From Aquirufa aurantiipilula (GTDB lineage: Bacteria > Bacteroidota > Bacteroidia > Cytophagales > Spirosomataceae), in the NCBI RefSeq assembly GCF_019923745.1, contig NZ_JAANOG010000007.1:1-64000 (forward strand): DNA of 64,000 nucleotides, written 5' to 3'. The stretch's first letter is position 1. Every line of letters begins with the position of its first letter. This document shows, one piece after another, positions 17,553 through 25,969 of this stretch. The position numbers were made by a program, and so were the translations under genes. The notes under the pieces were generated by a model. The model worked only from the letters and a program-made list of their open reading frames with translations, did not search any database and had not been told where the DNA came from.

Positions 17553-18488
17553 ATGGAAAAGATACGTGTTTATGCCCCTGCAACGGTAGCCAATGTAGCT
17601 TGTGGATTTGATATTTTTGGTTTTGCGGTGAATCGACCTGGAGACGAAATTGTCTTAGAAAAACGTGCTGAACCAGGAATTAGCATCATTGAAATTACAG
17701 GTGATGAGGGCCGCTTGCCATTGGAAGTAGCTAAAAATACGGCAGGAATAGCCATTCAAAAATACTTAGCACATATTGGTCGGGAAGATCAAGGATTTAA
17801 TTTGTCTTTGCATAAAGACATGCCTTTAGGTTCTGGATTAGGCTCTTCAGCAGCTTCAGCGGTAGCTGGAGTTTTTGCTGCCAATGAATTAATGGGTAAG
17901 CCATTGACTCAGAAGGAATTACTTCCTTTTGCCATGGAAGGTGAACGAGTAGCCTGTGGATCAGCTCATGCCGATAATGTAGGACCTAGTTTATTGGGGG
18001 GATTCATCATTATTCGAAGTTATCAACCCTTGGACATTATTCAAATTGCTACACCGCTTGATTTATATGCAAGTATTGTGCATCCACACATTGAAGTAAA
18101 TACCAAAGACGCTCGAGGTATTTTGGATAAAGAAATTTCCTTATCTACGACCATCACTCAGATGGGAAACGTAGCAGGTTTGGTCGCAGGATTAATGTTG
18201 CCTGATTATGATTTGATAGGTCGATCTTTGGTTGATGTCATCATAGAACCTTCTAGAGCCATTTTAATTCCTCAATTTGCTGAGGTTAAAGCAGCTGCTT
18301 TGCAAGCTGGAGCTTTGGGTTGTTCTATTTCTGGTTCTGGTCCTTCATTGTTTGCATTATCTAAAGGAGAAGAAACGGCTAATCAAGTAGCTGAAGCCAT
18401 GAGAAATCAATTTGCTTTCGTGGGAATTGGATCGGATATCTTCGTTTCTCCGATTAACCAACAAGGCCCTATGATCTTGCCGAATTAG
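17553..18488 (+). CDS. thrB: Homoserine kinase
   Basis: A 311-residue GHMP-family kinase that phosphorylates homoserine for threonine synthesis. The ATP loop P-L-G-S-G-L-G-S-S-A-A-S lies near residue 90, and the third GHMP motif, C-S-I-S-G-S-G-P-S, near residue 254. It is co-transcribed with thrA (1-base gap). The expected third gene, thrC, does not follow: the next gene is convergent and overlaps the thrB end by 4 bases. Confidence 0.96.
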   Translation: MEKIRVYAPATVANVACGFDIFGFAVNRPGDEIVLEKRAEPGISIIEITGDEGRLPLEVAKNTAGIAIQKYLAHIGREDQGFNLSLHKDMPLGSGLGSSAASAVAGVFAANELMGKPLTQKELLPFAMEGERVACGSAHADNVGPSLLGGFIIIRSYQPLDIIQIATPLDLYASIVHPHIEVNTKDARGILDKEISLSTTITQMGNVAGLVAGLMLPDYDLIGRSLVDVIIEPSRAILIPQFAEVKAAALQAGALGCSISGSGPSLFALSKGEETANQVAEAMRNQFAFVGIGSDIFVSPINQQGPMILPN

Positions 18489-19363
18489 GCTTTTGGGTGA
18501 GCTTGAGCATAAATTTCCTTGATTTTTTCCATCGAATTGTGAGTGTACACTTGTGTGGCAGCTAGGTTAGCATGTCCCAATAGCTCTTTAATGGCGTTTA
18601 AATCAGCCCCATTGTTCAATAAATGTGTTGCATAGGTATGTCGTAGTACATGGGGAGAAAGTTTCTCTAAAGTGCTTATCTCGCCTAATTGCTTTTTGAC
18701 TAGTCTTTGTACGTACATAGGATACACAGGTTTTCCTTTGTTGTCGACAATTAAATGCGCATTTTCAAAGGGGCAAATTGTCAAATATGTTTGAATCAGA
18801 TGCAACAAAAAAGTAGGGATGGGAATAATCCTTTCTTTATTTCTTTTCCCCAATACCCGTAATGTTGCTTGAGGCAGATTTATGTGGCTTTTTTGCAAGG
18901 AAATAAGCTCTGCCAAACGCATGCCTGTTCCGTAAAGTAAGTATAAAATCAGTTGGTCTCTGATACTAGAAAAATCTTGATTTGTATCATCCATTTTTGG
19001 AATCCCGGCCATTTCACTTTCCCGTAAAAACTGAGGAAGCTTTTTTCTCGTTTTGATGGTTCGAATGGCTAAAAGGGGATTTTCCTGAATAATGCCTTTT
19101 TGTAATAGAAATTTATAAAAGGTACGTAGACTAGCTAATTTTCTATTAATGCTACGGTTTTCAAGGGAGTTCTCTGATAAATGAACCAACCAAAGTCGAA
19201 TTTGACTGGATGATACTTGACTTAAGGGGGGAGAGCCATGCTGCTCTTTTAGAAAGAGGCTAAACTGGTTTAAATCAGTCGCATAGGAGGTAATCGTGTG
19301 CGGACTGCATCGCCGCTCCACCGATAGGTGTTCTAAAAAAAAATTGACTACGTCCGAATTCAT
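18485..19363 (-). CDS. xerC: Tyrosine recombinase XerC/XerD
   Basis: A 292-residue site-specific recombinase with an N-terminal SAM-like core-binding domain (to about residue 95) and a catalytic domain. The catalytic residues are visible as G-M-R-L-A-E (Arg), S-P-H-V-L-R-H-T-Y-A-T-H (His and Arg) and V-Y-T-H (tyrosine nucleophile near residue 275). It probably resolves chromosome dimers at dif. ATG 19363 is preferred to the GTG one codon earlier. The neighbours rpsU and thrB are core genes, and no attachment sites or cargo are seen, so it is not likely to be a mobile integrase. XerC versus XerD is not certain. Confidence 0.88.
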   Translation of the reverse strand: MNSDVVNFFLEHLSVERRCSPHTITSYATDLNQFSLFLKEQHGSPPLSQVSSSQIRLWLVHLSENSLENRSINRKLASLRTFYKFLLQKGIIQENPLLAIRTIKTRKKLPQFLRESEMAGIPKMDDTNQDFSSIRDQLILYLLYGTGMRLAELISLQKSHINLPQATLRVLGKRNKERIIPIPTFLLHLIQTYLTICPFENAHLIVDNKGKPVYPMYVQRLVKKQLGEISTLEKLSPHVLRHTYATHLLNNGADLNAIKELLGHANLAATQVYTHNSMEKIKEIYAQAHPKA

Positions 19364-19399
19364 CACTCGAAAGTAGTCAATTATTAGAAATTAGGGGAA

Positions 19400-19594
19400 T
19401 TAGTTATTGATATTCCCGTAAGTTTTTTGCTTGTAAGACGCACGAATCAATTCAGTACGGCGAGCGATAGATGGTTTTTCGAAAGCAGATCTTCTACGCA
19501 ATTCTTTAACTACACCCGTCTTCTCGAATTTCTTTTTGAATCGCTTTAATGCTTTGTCTATTGACTCGTTTTCTTTGATTGAAATTATTAACAT
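19400..19594 (-). CDS. rpsU: Small ribosomal subunit protein bS21
   Basis: A 64-residue, highly basic protein with the bS21 pattern: I-K-E-N-E-S-I-D-K-A-L-K-R-F-K start and an R-R-R-S-A-F-E-K-P-S centre. The ATG at 19594 gives the standard Bacteroidota length; the open frame extends further upstream without homology. It reads with the xer gene downstream (36-base gap), and a very good promoter lies just upstream. In Bacteroidota bS21 is tied to anti-Shine-Dalgarno occlusion and translation control. Confidence 0.95.
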   Translation of the reverse strand: MLIISIKENESIDKALKRFKKKFEKTGVVKELRRRSAFEKPSIARRTELIRASYKQKTYGNINN

Positions 19595-19620
19595 GTACGT
19601 AATGATTTTTAAAATGTCCG

Positions 19621-19652
19621 CAAATATAACTCTTTGTTTTTTTACATGCAAA
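19621..19652 (-). promoter_or_regulatory. Promoter of rpsU-xer
   Basis: On the minus strand a TTTG (19652-19649) is followed after 20 bases by TATATTTG (19628-19621), a full match to the Bacteroidota -33/-7 promoter. Transcription would begin about 20 bases upstream of the rpsU ATG. Confidence 0.7.
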
Positions 19653-19706
19653 CCTTAATTCAAGATTTTAAGAGATTTATTCGAGTTCAAAATGCTGTTT
19701 TTTAGC

Positions 19707-19714
19707 TAAATTTG
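19707..19714 (+). promoter_or_regulatory. -7 box of metG
   Basis: TAAATTTG fits TAnnTTTG and lies 21 bases upstream of the chosen metG ATG at 19736, giving a very short leader. The -33 element is not clear. Confidence 0.45.
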
Positions 19715-19735
19715 TATTTCATTTTACTTATAGAT

Positions 19736-21766
19736 ATGTCAGAATTTAAACGAACTACTGTTACTGCAGCATTAATTTATGCCAATGGGCCTATTCATAT
19801 TGGTCATTTGGCCGGATGTTATTTACCTGCAGATATTTATGTTCGTTTTTTACGTCTACAAAATAAGGATGTAATTTTTGTTTCTGGAACCGATGAACAT
19901 GGTGTTCCAATCACCATTAAAGCTCAAAAAGAAGGAAAAACTCCACAAGAAGTAGTGGATTACTACTATAAAGAAATTAAGCAATCATTTGAAGATTTTG
20001 GTATTTCCTTTGATATATATGGTCGAACATCAGATCCTGTTCATCACAAGCTTTCTCAGGATTTCTTTTTGAAGCTATATCAAGAGGGTAAATTCATTGA
20101 AGAAGTGACAGAGCAGTTTTACGACGAAGAAGCTGGTCAATTTTTAGCGGATCGATACATCACAGGGGAATGTCCTAGTTGTCACCAGCCTGGTGCTTAT
20201 GGAGATCAATGTGAGAAATGTGGTACCACTTTGTCGCCCAATGAATTGATTAATCCCAAGTCTACTTTAAGTGGATCAGCTCCATCATTACGACCAACCA
20301 AAAACTGGTTTTTGCCTCTCGATCAATGGCAGCCAGAATTGGAAAAATATGTGGCCTCGCATCCAGAATGGAAACCAAACGTATCAGGTCAAGTGAAATC
20401 TTGGTTAAATGATGGATTAAAGCCACGTGCCATGACCAGGGATTTGTCTTGGGGTGTGCCTGTGCCAATTGAGGGGAATGATGGGAAAGTATTGTATGTT
20501 TGGTTTGATGCTCCCATAGGTTACATTTCTATGACAAGTCAATTAAGACCTGATTGGGAGAAATACTGGAAAGAAAAAGATACGCGCATTGTTCATTTTA
20601 TCGGAAAGGATAATATCGTATTCCATTGTTTGATTTTCCCAGCGATGTGTATGGCTCATGGGGAATATCAATTAGCTGATCAGGTTCCTGCTAACGAATT
20701 CATGAATCTAGAGGGAGACAAAATTTCCACATCTAGGAATTGGGCGGTATGGTTGCATGAATATTTGAAAGAGTTCCCAGGTAAACAAGATGTATTACGC
20801 TATGCCTTAACGGCTTCCAGTCCTGAGACTAAAGATGCTGATTTCACCTGGTCAGATTTTCAGACAAAGAATAATTCTGAATTAGTAGCAATTTTAGGCA
20901 ATTTTGTCAATCGTGCATTTGTGCTTTTAGATAAAAACTTTGAGTCAAAAGTGCCACCTAAATTGGAAGATACGCAACTTGAAATTGAACTAAAGAAAGC
21001 GCTTGCTGAAATTCCAGATAAATTAGCTGCGGCCCTGGAAGCTTATAAATTTAGGGATGCTTTAGTGTATGCTATGGAAGTAGCTCGACTAGGAAATAAG
21101 TATTTAGCGGAAGCAGAACCTTGGAAGATGATGAAGGAAAATCCTGAAAAGGCAGGGCATGTACTCAATTATGCTATTCAATTGGTTTCACATCTAAGTA
21201 TTGCATTAGAACCATTTTTACCATTTACTACCCAAAAATTGAGAAATGCATTGGGAATTCAGAAAGCAGAATGGTCTCTTTTGGGTGATTTTGATAGTAT
21301 ACCTGTTGGAACAACCTTGAATAACCCAGGTTTATTATTTGAGAAATTAGAGGATGATGTCATTCAATTGCAGGTAGAGAAATTGAATCAAACCAAGCAA
21401 CAGATGTTATTGCAGTCGAAACAGCCTAATCCAATCAAGGAAACTATCGATTTTGATAGCTTCGCCAAGATGGATATTCGTATTGGTCAGGTGATTGCGG
21501 CTGAAAAAATGGAGAAAAGTAAGAAGTTGTTGAAGTTGACTGTTGATGATGGTTTACGTCAACGTACTATTTTGAGTGGAATTGCCGAGCATTTTCAGGT
21601 AGAAGAAGTTATTGGAAGAAAAGTTACCTTCTTGGCTAACTTAGCTCCTCGTAAAATGATGGGATTAGAAAGTGAAGGAATGATCTTAATGGCAGAAGGA
21701 CAGGATGGCAAATTGTCCTTTATTCAACCTGATTCTGGAATTTGGAATGGTGCTTCTGTAAGTTAA
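19736..21766 (+). CDS. metG: Methionyl-tRNA synthetase
   Basis: A 676-residue class-I aminoacyl-tRNA synthetase. The HIGH motif is exact at residues 21-24. A zinc knuckle (CPSC and CEKC, near residues 145-165) marks the connective domain, and the KMSKS loop appears as K-I-S-T-S. A C-terminal Arc1p/EMAP-II-like tRNA-binding domain starts near residue 570 (F-A-K-M-D-I-R-I-G) and aids dimerisation. The ATG at 19736 gives a normal start. A strong terminator follows. Confidence 0.97.
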   Translation: MSEFKRTTVTAALIYANGPIHIGHLAGCYLPADIYVRFLRLQNKDVIFVSGTDEHGVPITIKAQKEGKTPQEVVDYYYKEIKQSFEDFGISFDIYGRTSDPVHHKLSQDFFLKLYQEGKFIEEVTEQFYDEEAGQFLADRYITGECPSCHQPGAYGDQCEKCGTTLSPNELINPKSTLSGSAPSLRPTKNWFLPLDQWQPELEKYVASHPEWKPNVSGQVKSWLNDGLKPRAMTRDLSWGVPVPIEGNDGKVLYVWFDAPIGYISMTSQLRPDWEKYWKEKDTRIVHFIGKDNIVFHCLIFPAMCMAHGEYQLADQVPANEFMNLEGDKISTSRNWAVWLHEYLKEFPGKQDVLRYALTASSPETKDADFTWSDFQTKNNSELVAILGNFVNRAFVLLDKNFESKVPPKLEDTQLEIELKKALAEIPDKLAAALEAYKFRDALVYAMEVARLGNKYLAEAEPWKMMKENPEKAGHVLNYAIQLVSHLSIALEPFLPFTTQKLRNALGIQKAEWSLLGDFDSIPVGTTLNNPGLLFEKLEDDVIQLQVEKLNQTKQQMLLQSKQPNPIKETIDFDSFAKMDIRIGQVIAAEKMEKSKKLLKLTVDDGLRQRTILSGIAEHFQVEEVIGRKVTFLANLAPRKMMGLESEGMILMAEGQDGKLSFIQPDSGIWNGASVS

Positions 21767-21788
21767 AAAGGGGCTTTTAGGGCATAAA

Positions 21789-21824
21789 AATAAGGTCAGA
21801 AGATGCTTCTGGCCTTATTTATTT
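21789..21824 (+). terminator. Terminator of metG
   Basis: The stem AATAAGGTCAGAAG and CTTCTGGCCTTATT (one mismatch, 3-base loop) is followed by TATTT, 23 bases past the metG stop. Confidence 0.8.
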
Positions 21825-21825
21825 A

Positions 21826-21993
21826 ACCTCTAAACCTATTTAACTATGAAAATTTATACAAATATATATGTTTTCTTAGAATAATATAAGATTAATGCAA
21901 AAAAAATTATTGTATCATTTAGATTAAATAAAAAAGGTGTCGTTATGAACAACACCTTTTTTTATTACCTCTAAACCTATTTAACTATGAAAA
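21826..21993 (+). repeat. Exact 27-bp direct repeat with start-codon-like ends
   Basis: Two identical 27-base segments, 21826-21852 and 21967-21993, begin ACCTCTAAACC and end AACTATGAAAA. Each includes an ATG at its 21st base and each lies just after a hairpin terminator. Copy 1 opens a 12-codon frame (21846-21884) and copy 2 a 23-codon frame (21987-22058) that runs antisense into the end of the secreted-protein gene. They look like duplicated translation-start regions whose gene bodies are missing. Nothing else is seen in this gap. Confidence 0.8.
21930..21963. terminator. Bidirectional terminator hairpin
   Basis: AAAAAAGGTGT and ACACCTTTTTT form a stem flanked by A-rich and T-rich runs, so it can act on both strands. 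It could end a short plus-strand transcript from repeat copy 1 and also the minus-strand secreted-protein gene at 22005-22481. Confidence 0.7.
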
Positions 21994-22004
21994 CTACTTA
22001 CAAT

Positions 22005-22481
22005 CTAATTTTTGAATACAACAATCAATTCTGGATTTTGTTCGAATTCAAAATCTAATTTTGATTCGATTACCGGTTCCTGACCTAAAATTGCCCAGAT
22101 AGTGTTGATGGCTTTCGCTGATTTGTTAATCTCTTTCATCCAGTTTAACGATTTTTCATCAGAGAAATTTTGTGCCTGACGTGAAATCGACTGAATAGTC
22201 TGGTTAAAAGTGATTTTATCTTGTTTGCTTACACTTAAGTACTCTGCTTTTCCATTTTGGTAATCTTCTAATATAGAGATTGTTAGGCTTGCCGCAGATG
22301 GCTTAGTTGCGTTGTGATCTTTCTTTATAAAATTCTGAATTACTTCAGATAAAGTTTCTTTCTTGATAGACAAATTACTTGTCGACGTTTCGTTGTTACG
22401 ATTTGTACCGCTTGCTTTTGTTTCCGCTCCGATTAGGCTTAGTCCAACTAAACAGCTAATCACTAATAAATTCTTTTTCAT
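22005..22481 (-). CDS. Secreted protein of unknown function
   Basis: A 158-residue protein I do not recognise. It has a clear signal peptide (MKKNLL, hydrophobic segment, cleavage likely after the AETKASG region near residue 23). The mature part is polar, mainly helical in appearance and rich in Lys, Ser, Asn and Ile, with no cysteine. A W-M-K-E-I-N-K segment near residue 115 is followed by a short hydrophobic patch. It stands alone between metG and pth with about 250 AT-rich bases upstream, and its 3' end overlaps an antisense mini-frame from a duplicated 27-bp element. Confidence 0.7.
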   Translation of the reverse strand: MKKNLLVISCLVGLSLIGAETKASGTNRNNETSTSNLSIKKETLSEVIQNFIKKDHNATKPSAASLTISILEDYQNGKAEYLSVSKQDKITFNQTIQSISRQAQNFSDEKSLNWMKEINKSAKAINTIWAILGQEPVIESKLDFEFEQNPELIVVFKN

Positions 22482-22730
22482 AAGTTTTGTTATATTTATT
22501 TCCTAAATCAACAATACAAAATTATTGTATTTTTTCGATATAGCAAAACTTGAATTTAGACAATTTGTAATACAAAAATTCTAAAAATTTGTTATTTGGA
22601 TTTAAATTCAGAATTTATTAAAGGTTTATTGTTTATAATCAGAATATTATTTGGCAATACATCTCGATACATTTTGATAATTCTAATTTAATTATTTAGG
22701 AATAATTCAAAAGTTCTTTAAAAAGTACAA

Positions 22731-23291
22731 TTACTGATTGTATTTATTCATTGTTTGTTGGATGCCTTCCAAGCAAAATGTTTCAATGAAGGGGAGGGAT
22801 CTTTCTAAGACCTCTGGAATTAGTCCTAATTCTTCTTCGGAAAAGTTACTTAGTACATAATCCGCTTGTCGACCCTTGGGAAAATTGTCGCCAATACCCA
22901 TTCTTAGTCTTGGGTATTCACTACTTTGTAAGCTTGCCTCAATGCTTTTTAACCCATTATGCCCACCGCTAGATCCTTTTGGCTTTAAACGAAGTGTTTC
23001 AAAGGGTAGTGCTAAGTCATCTACTAGGATTAATAGGTTTTCTTTGGGCACTTTGAGGTGTTGCATCCAATAATTAACAGCCTTCCCACTAAGATTCATG
23101 TAAGTGTTTGGCTTAATCAGGTGTATTTGATGACCTTTTAGCTTGTAGGAGCATTGACTGGCATATCTATCTGGAGCGAATTTTAATTCTTTTATCTTGG
23201 CTAAATAATCCAAAGCCATAAATCCAATGTTGTGACGGGTAAATAAATATTCAGGTCCAATATTGCCCAATCCTACTATGAGATAATTCAT
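22731..23291 (-). CDS. pth: Peptidyl-tRNA hydrolase
   Basis: A 186-residue enzyme that frees tRNA from stalled peptidyl-tRNA. Family motifs: G-L-G-N-I-G-P-E-Y with T-R-H-N-I-G-F (catalytic His near residue 20), K-P-x-T-Y-M-N-L-S-G near residue 60, the V-D-D-L-A-L-P aspartate near residue 92, and the G-G-H-N-G-L-K segment near residue 109. All key residues are present. A TACTTTTG box at 23313-23306 (minus strand) lies 15 bases before the start codon and may be its -7 element. Confidence 0.96.
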   Translation of the reverse strand: MNYLIVGLGNIGPEYLFTRHNIGFMALDYLAKIKELKFAPDRYASQCSYKLKGHQIHLIKPNTYMNLSGKAVNYWMQHLKVPKENLLILVDDLALPFETLRLKPKGSSGGHNGLKSIEASLQSSEYPRLRMGIGDNFPKGRQADYVLSNFSEEELGLIPEVLERSLPFIETFCLEGIQQTMNKYNQ

Positions 23292-23367
23292 AATTCAATT
23301 TTTGACAAAAGTACAAGCAAATTTTTTAGAAGACAGCTTTGACCTTAACTTAGTGGAAAAATTTGAT

Positions 23368-24117
23368 ATGAATAAAATTGCTTGTATAACAGGTGCCAGT
23401 TCGGGTATTGGCTTTGCCACATCAAAAGCTTTGGCGGATTTAGGTTATCATTTGATTCTTTGTGGTCGACGTCGTGATCGTTTGGAAGAATTGCAGCATT
23501 CTGTACAAGTACCTAGTTATATCTTAACTTTTGATGTTCGAAATTGGAAAGAAGTAGAACAAGCCTTTCAAAGTTTACCCCTTGCTTGGAAAAATATCGA
23601 TGTATTAATCAATAATGCGGGTAATGCACATGGCCTTGCACCAATTCAAGATGGTACCTTGGAAGATTGGGATACCATGATTCATGGGAATGTCAATGGT
23701 CTTTTGTATGTATCTAAAATGGTGATACCTGAAATGATACGTCGTGAGCAAGGACACATCATTAATATATCTTCTATAGCGGGAAAACAAACTTATGCGA
23801 ATGGAAATGTGTATTGTGCATCTAAAGCAGCAGTAGAAGCGCTTTCTCAGGGTATGAGAATTGACTTAAATCCATTCAACATTAAGGTTTCAAATATTGC
23901 ACCTGGAGCAGTTAATACAGAGTTTTCAGCTGTTCGATTTAAAGGGGACTTACAGAGAGCTGAATCTGTTTATCAAGGCTTCGCGCCATTAGAAGCAGCG
24001 GATATTGCTAGTTTAATTGCTTATATGGTTTCTTGCCCTGCCCATGTGAATTTGGCGGACGTGACTATTTTACCTAGCGCGCAGGCTTCAGCTACTCAAA
24101 TCAAAAAGGTGTTGTAA
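23368..24117 (+). CDS. Short-chain dehydrogenase/reductase (YdfG-like)
   Basis: A 249-residue classical SDR. The nucleotide motif T-G-A-S-S-G-I-G is near residue 8, N-N-A-G near residue 83, the serine in I-N-I-S-S-I-A-G near residue 136, and the catalytic Y-x-x-x-K as Y-C-A-S-K near residue 150. The arrangement resembles the NADP-dependent 3-hydroxy acid or serine dehydrogenase group (YdfG). The ATG at 23368 gives the standard N terminus; an in-frame TTG at 23302 would add 22 unrelated residues. It converges on rlmB with 5 bases between. Confidence 0.9.
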   Translation: MNKIACITGASSGIGFATSKALADLGYHLILCGRRRDRLEELQHSVQVPSYILTFDVRNWKEVEQAFQSLPLAWKNIDVLINNAGNAHGLAPIQDGTLEDWDTMIHGNVNGLLYVSKMVIPEMIRREQGHIINISSIAGKQTYANGNVYCASKAAVEALSQGMRIDLNPFNIKVSNIAPGAVNTEFSAVRFKGDLQRAESVYQGFAPLEAADIASLIAYMVSCPAHVNLADVTILPSAQASATQIKKVL

Positions 24118-24122
24118 ATTTT

Positions 24123-24911
24123 TTAAAGTCTTTGACGCAGAGCTTCGTAGATGATGACACCTGCGGCAACCGAAACGTTTAATGAACCTACTTGACCGCT
24201 TTGCGGAATTGCAGCTAATTCATCAGCCTTTCGAATGATCTCATCTGAGATACCATCTTCTTCTGAACCTAGAACGATGGCAGTTGGTTCTGTAAAGTCT
24301 TTGGCATAAACAGAGTCTTTTGTTTTTTCTGTACAAGCAACAACCTTAAGACCTGAATTTTGCAGAAATTCTATAGTGCTAATCAAGTTTTCTTCACGGC
24401 AAACCGGTAAGAAATTCAAAGCTCCAGAAGATGTTTTCATGGCATCTGCGTTAATTTGAGCAGCTCCACGAGAAGGAATAACAATGGCATGAACGCCAGC
24501 GCATTCAGCGGTACGGGCTATGGCACCGAAATTTCTAACATCGGTAATGCGATCTAAAATGAGAATTAAAGGTGTTTGGCCTTTCTCAAAAGTATCGGCA
24601 ATGACATTGTCAATTTTGGCATAATGAATCGCTGAAACAAAGGCTATGGCACCTTGATGGTTTTTGCGGGTAATGCGATTAAGCTTTTCAATGGGCACCT
24701 TTTGAACCTGAATGCCTTTTTCTTTGGCTAATTCTAATATTTCAATACTTCCCAATTCCCTTTGTACTAACAGGCGGTCAATTTCCTTTCCAGCACGAAG
24801 CGTCTCCAAAACGGATTGTATTCCAAATACAAATTCTTTGTTATCTGTTTTCGGAGTAGTAAAATGCCTAAATGGCTTTTTAAATGGCTTGGGATCTTGA
24901 TCGAATGACAC
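24123..24911 (-). CDS. rlmB: 23S rRNA 2'-O-ribose methyltransferase RlmB (TrmH/SpoU family)
   Basis: A 262-residue SpoU methyltransferase with a short substrate-binding N-terminal domain and the three SPOUT motifs: L-D-x-I-T-D-V-R-N-F-G-A-I-x-R-T near residue 125, V-L-G-S-E-E-D-G-I near residue 218, and S-L-N-V-S-V-A-A near residue 243. The expected reaction is 2'-O-methylation of 23S G2251, though TrmH-group paralogues have varied targets. The start is GTG. The first 30 residues are charged and unconserved, which is usual in this group. Confidence 0.92.
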   Translation of the reverse strand: MSFDQDPKPFKKPFRHFTTPKTDNKEFVFGIQSVLETLRAGKEIDRLLVQRELGSIEILELAKEKGIQVQKVPIEKLNRITRKNHQGAIAFVSAIHYAKIDNVIADTFEKGQTPLILILDRITDVRNFGAIARTAECAGVHAIVIPSRGAAQINADAMKTSSGALNFLPVCREENLISTIEFLQNSGLKVVACTEKTKDSVYAKDFTEPTAIVLGSEEDGISDEIIRKADELAAIPQSGQVGSLNVSVAAGVIIYEALRQRL

Positions 24912-24981
24912 GTTGAATAGCTATAATGTCCCGCAAAGGTCGTGATTTTTTTTCATTTTTCTTTAAAATCATTCATTATGG

Positions 24982-25575
24982 CTAAATCATACGTCGAAAG
25001 GTTAGGTTGATTCGTAGACCATTAACCTTTTTGGATTTAGGTAAAGCATGTTTCCAATAATCTTGTATTACTCCTTCCATATTGATTAAATGACCATTTT
25101 CTAACATTAGACTTCTTTTTTCGCCAGTTGAGAGATGCTTTAGATCAAATCTTCTTTGGCTCCCTAAGCTCAAAGAGGCTATACTAGATTTAGGAACAAT
25201 GGATTTTTCGTTATCAGCATGCCATCCCATGCCCTCATTGCCATCATGGTATAAGTTGAGAAGGCAAGCATTGTATTCGGCTTGACAAATTTCTTGAACT
25301 TTTGATTTGATTTCCCAAAGCAATGGAGTCCATGCATGGGCTTGTTTTTCACTTCCTGAATATCGATAACTTCTTCTTTCGTCTCCATACCAAGCTACTT
25401 TTCGCGCAGTAATATGGGTCTTTCCAAAAAGTCGTACTTGGTCATGTTCCCAAACAATACTTTGTAATAAAGTATTTAGCATGAATTTTGATTGTTCTTC
25501 TGAAAAGATTATTCCGTAGGAATATAATTCTCCATCAAATGGTAATAGATTTTCTACGGATTGACTTGTTTTCAT
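24982..25575 (-). CDS. AlkB-like 2-oxoglutarate-dependent dioxygenase
   Basis: A 197-residue Fe(II)/2-oxoglutarate enzyme of the AlkB family that oxidatively removes alkyl groups from nucleic-acid bases. Iron ligands are visible as W-H-A-D (His119 and Asp121) with the distal His176 (W-K-H-A-L-P), and 2-oxoglutarate arginines lie in R-I-N-L-T-F-R. The N-x-Y-H-D-G-N-E-G-M-G-W-H signature is typical of the ALKBH2/3-like bacterial group. It is a single-gene unit, with a -7-like TAAGTTTG (25590-25583, minus strand) only 7 bases from the ATG. Confidence 0.92.
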   Translation of the reverse strand: MKTSQSVENLLPFDGELYSYGIIFSEEQSKFMLNTLLQSIVWEHDQVRLFGKTHITARKVAWYGDERRSYRYSGSEKQAHAWTPLLWEIKSKVQEICQAEYNACLLNLYHDGNEGMGWHADNEKSIVPKSSIASLSLGSQRRFDLKHLSTGEKRSLMLENGHLINMEGVIQDYWKHALPKSKKVNGLRINLTFRRMI

Positions 25576-25582
25576 GATGTTC

Positions 25583-25590
25583 CAAACTTA
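25583..25590 (-). promoter_or_regulatory. -7 box of the AlkB-like gene
   Basis: TAAGTTTG on the minus strand matches TAnnTTTG and ends 7 bases before the ATG at 25575. The transcript would start about at the start codon, so a nearly leaderless mRNA is predicted. Confidence 0.4.
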
Positions 25591-25591
25591 T

Positions 25592-25622
25592 AAAAAATCC
25601 TGACTCCTAAAAAGAGCCAGGA
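25592..25622 (-). terminator. Terminator of the HTH/membrane operon
   Basis: On the minus strand TCCTGGCTC and GAGTCAGGA (one mismatch) form a stem followed by six Ts. It lies 48 bases past the HTH regulator stop and just before the AlkB-like promoter. Confidence 0.75.
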
Positions 25623-25669
25623 AATACAATTTTGCCCAGTTGAATCAATTGATGCGGCTTATAGGATGG

Positions 25670-25969
25670 TTAGGTATTGTTTTCATTTAAATGGAGGTAT
25701 TTTTTGATGTTTTCTACATACACTTCAAAAGCACTCTTTCCTTTTTCAGAGATATTGATGATGGTTAAGGGGTAATTGTTTTTAAATGTTTTTTCTATTT
25801 GAACATAGCCTGCTTCATGCAGCTTTTTTAATTGATGACTTAAATTTCCTTGAGTAGTTTGTGTTTCTTTCAATAAGTCGTTGAAGTGTGCATGTTTTAC
25901 CGTGAGTAAAATAGACATAACGGCTAGTCGAATAGGAGAATTTAATAAAGGATCTAACTCATTAAACAT
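25670..25969 (-). CDS. Winged-helix transcriptional regulator (ArsR-like, HTH_34 type)
   Basis: A 99-residue DNA-binding protein. Visible landmarks are L-N-S-P-I-R-L-A-V-M-S-I-L near residue 8, the recognition-helix region T-Q-G-N-L-S-H-Q-L-K-K-L near residue 42, and a wing ending at F-E-V-Y-V-E-N-I-K-K-Y. This matches the small winged-helix group often paired with a membrane protein in Bacteroidota and Actinobacteria. It overlaps the upstream membrane-protein gene by 8 bases, so the two are translated from one mRNA. The signal is unknown. Confidence 0.87.
   Translation of the reverse strand: MFNELDPLLNSPIRLAVMSILLTVKHAHFNDLLKETQTTQGNLSHQLKKLHEAGYVQIEKTFKNNYPLTIINISEKGKSAFEVYVENIKKYLHLNENNT

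Noticed and set aside
18485-19363. The tyrosine recombinase as a mobile-element integrase
   Set aside because: Length and motifs fit XerC/XerD; it is flanked by rpsU and thrB, and no attachment repeats or cargo genes were seen.
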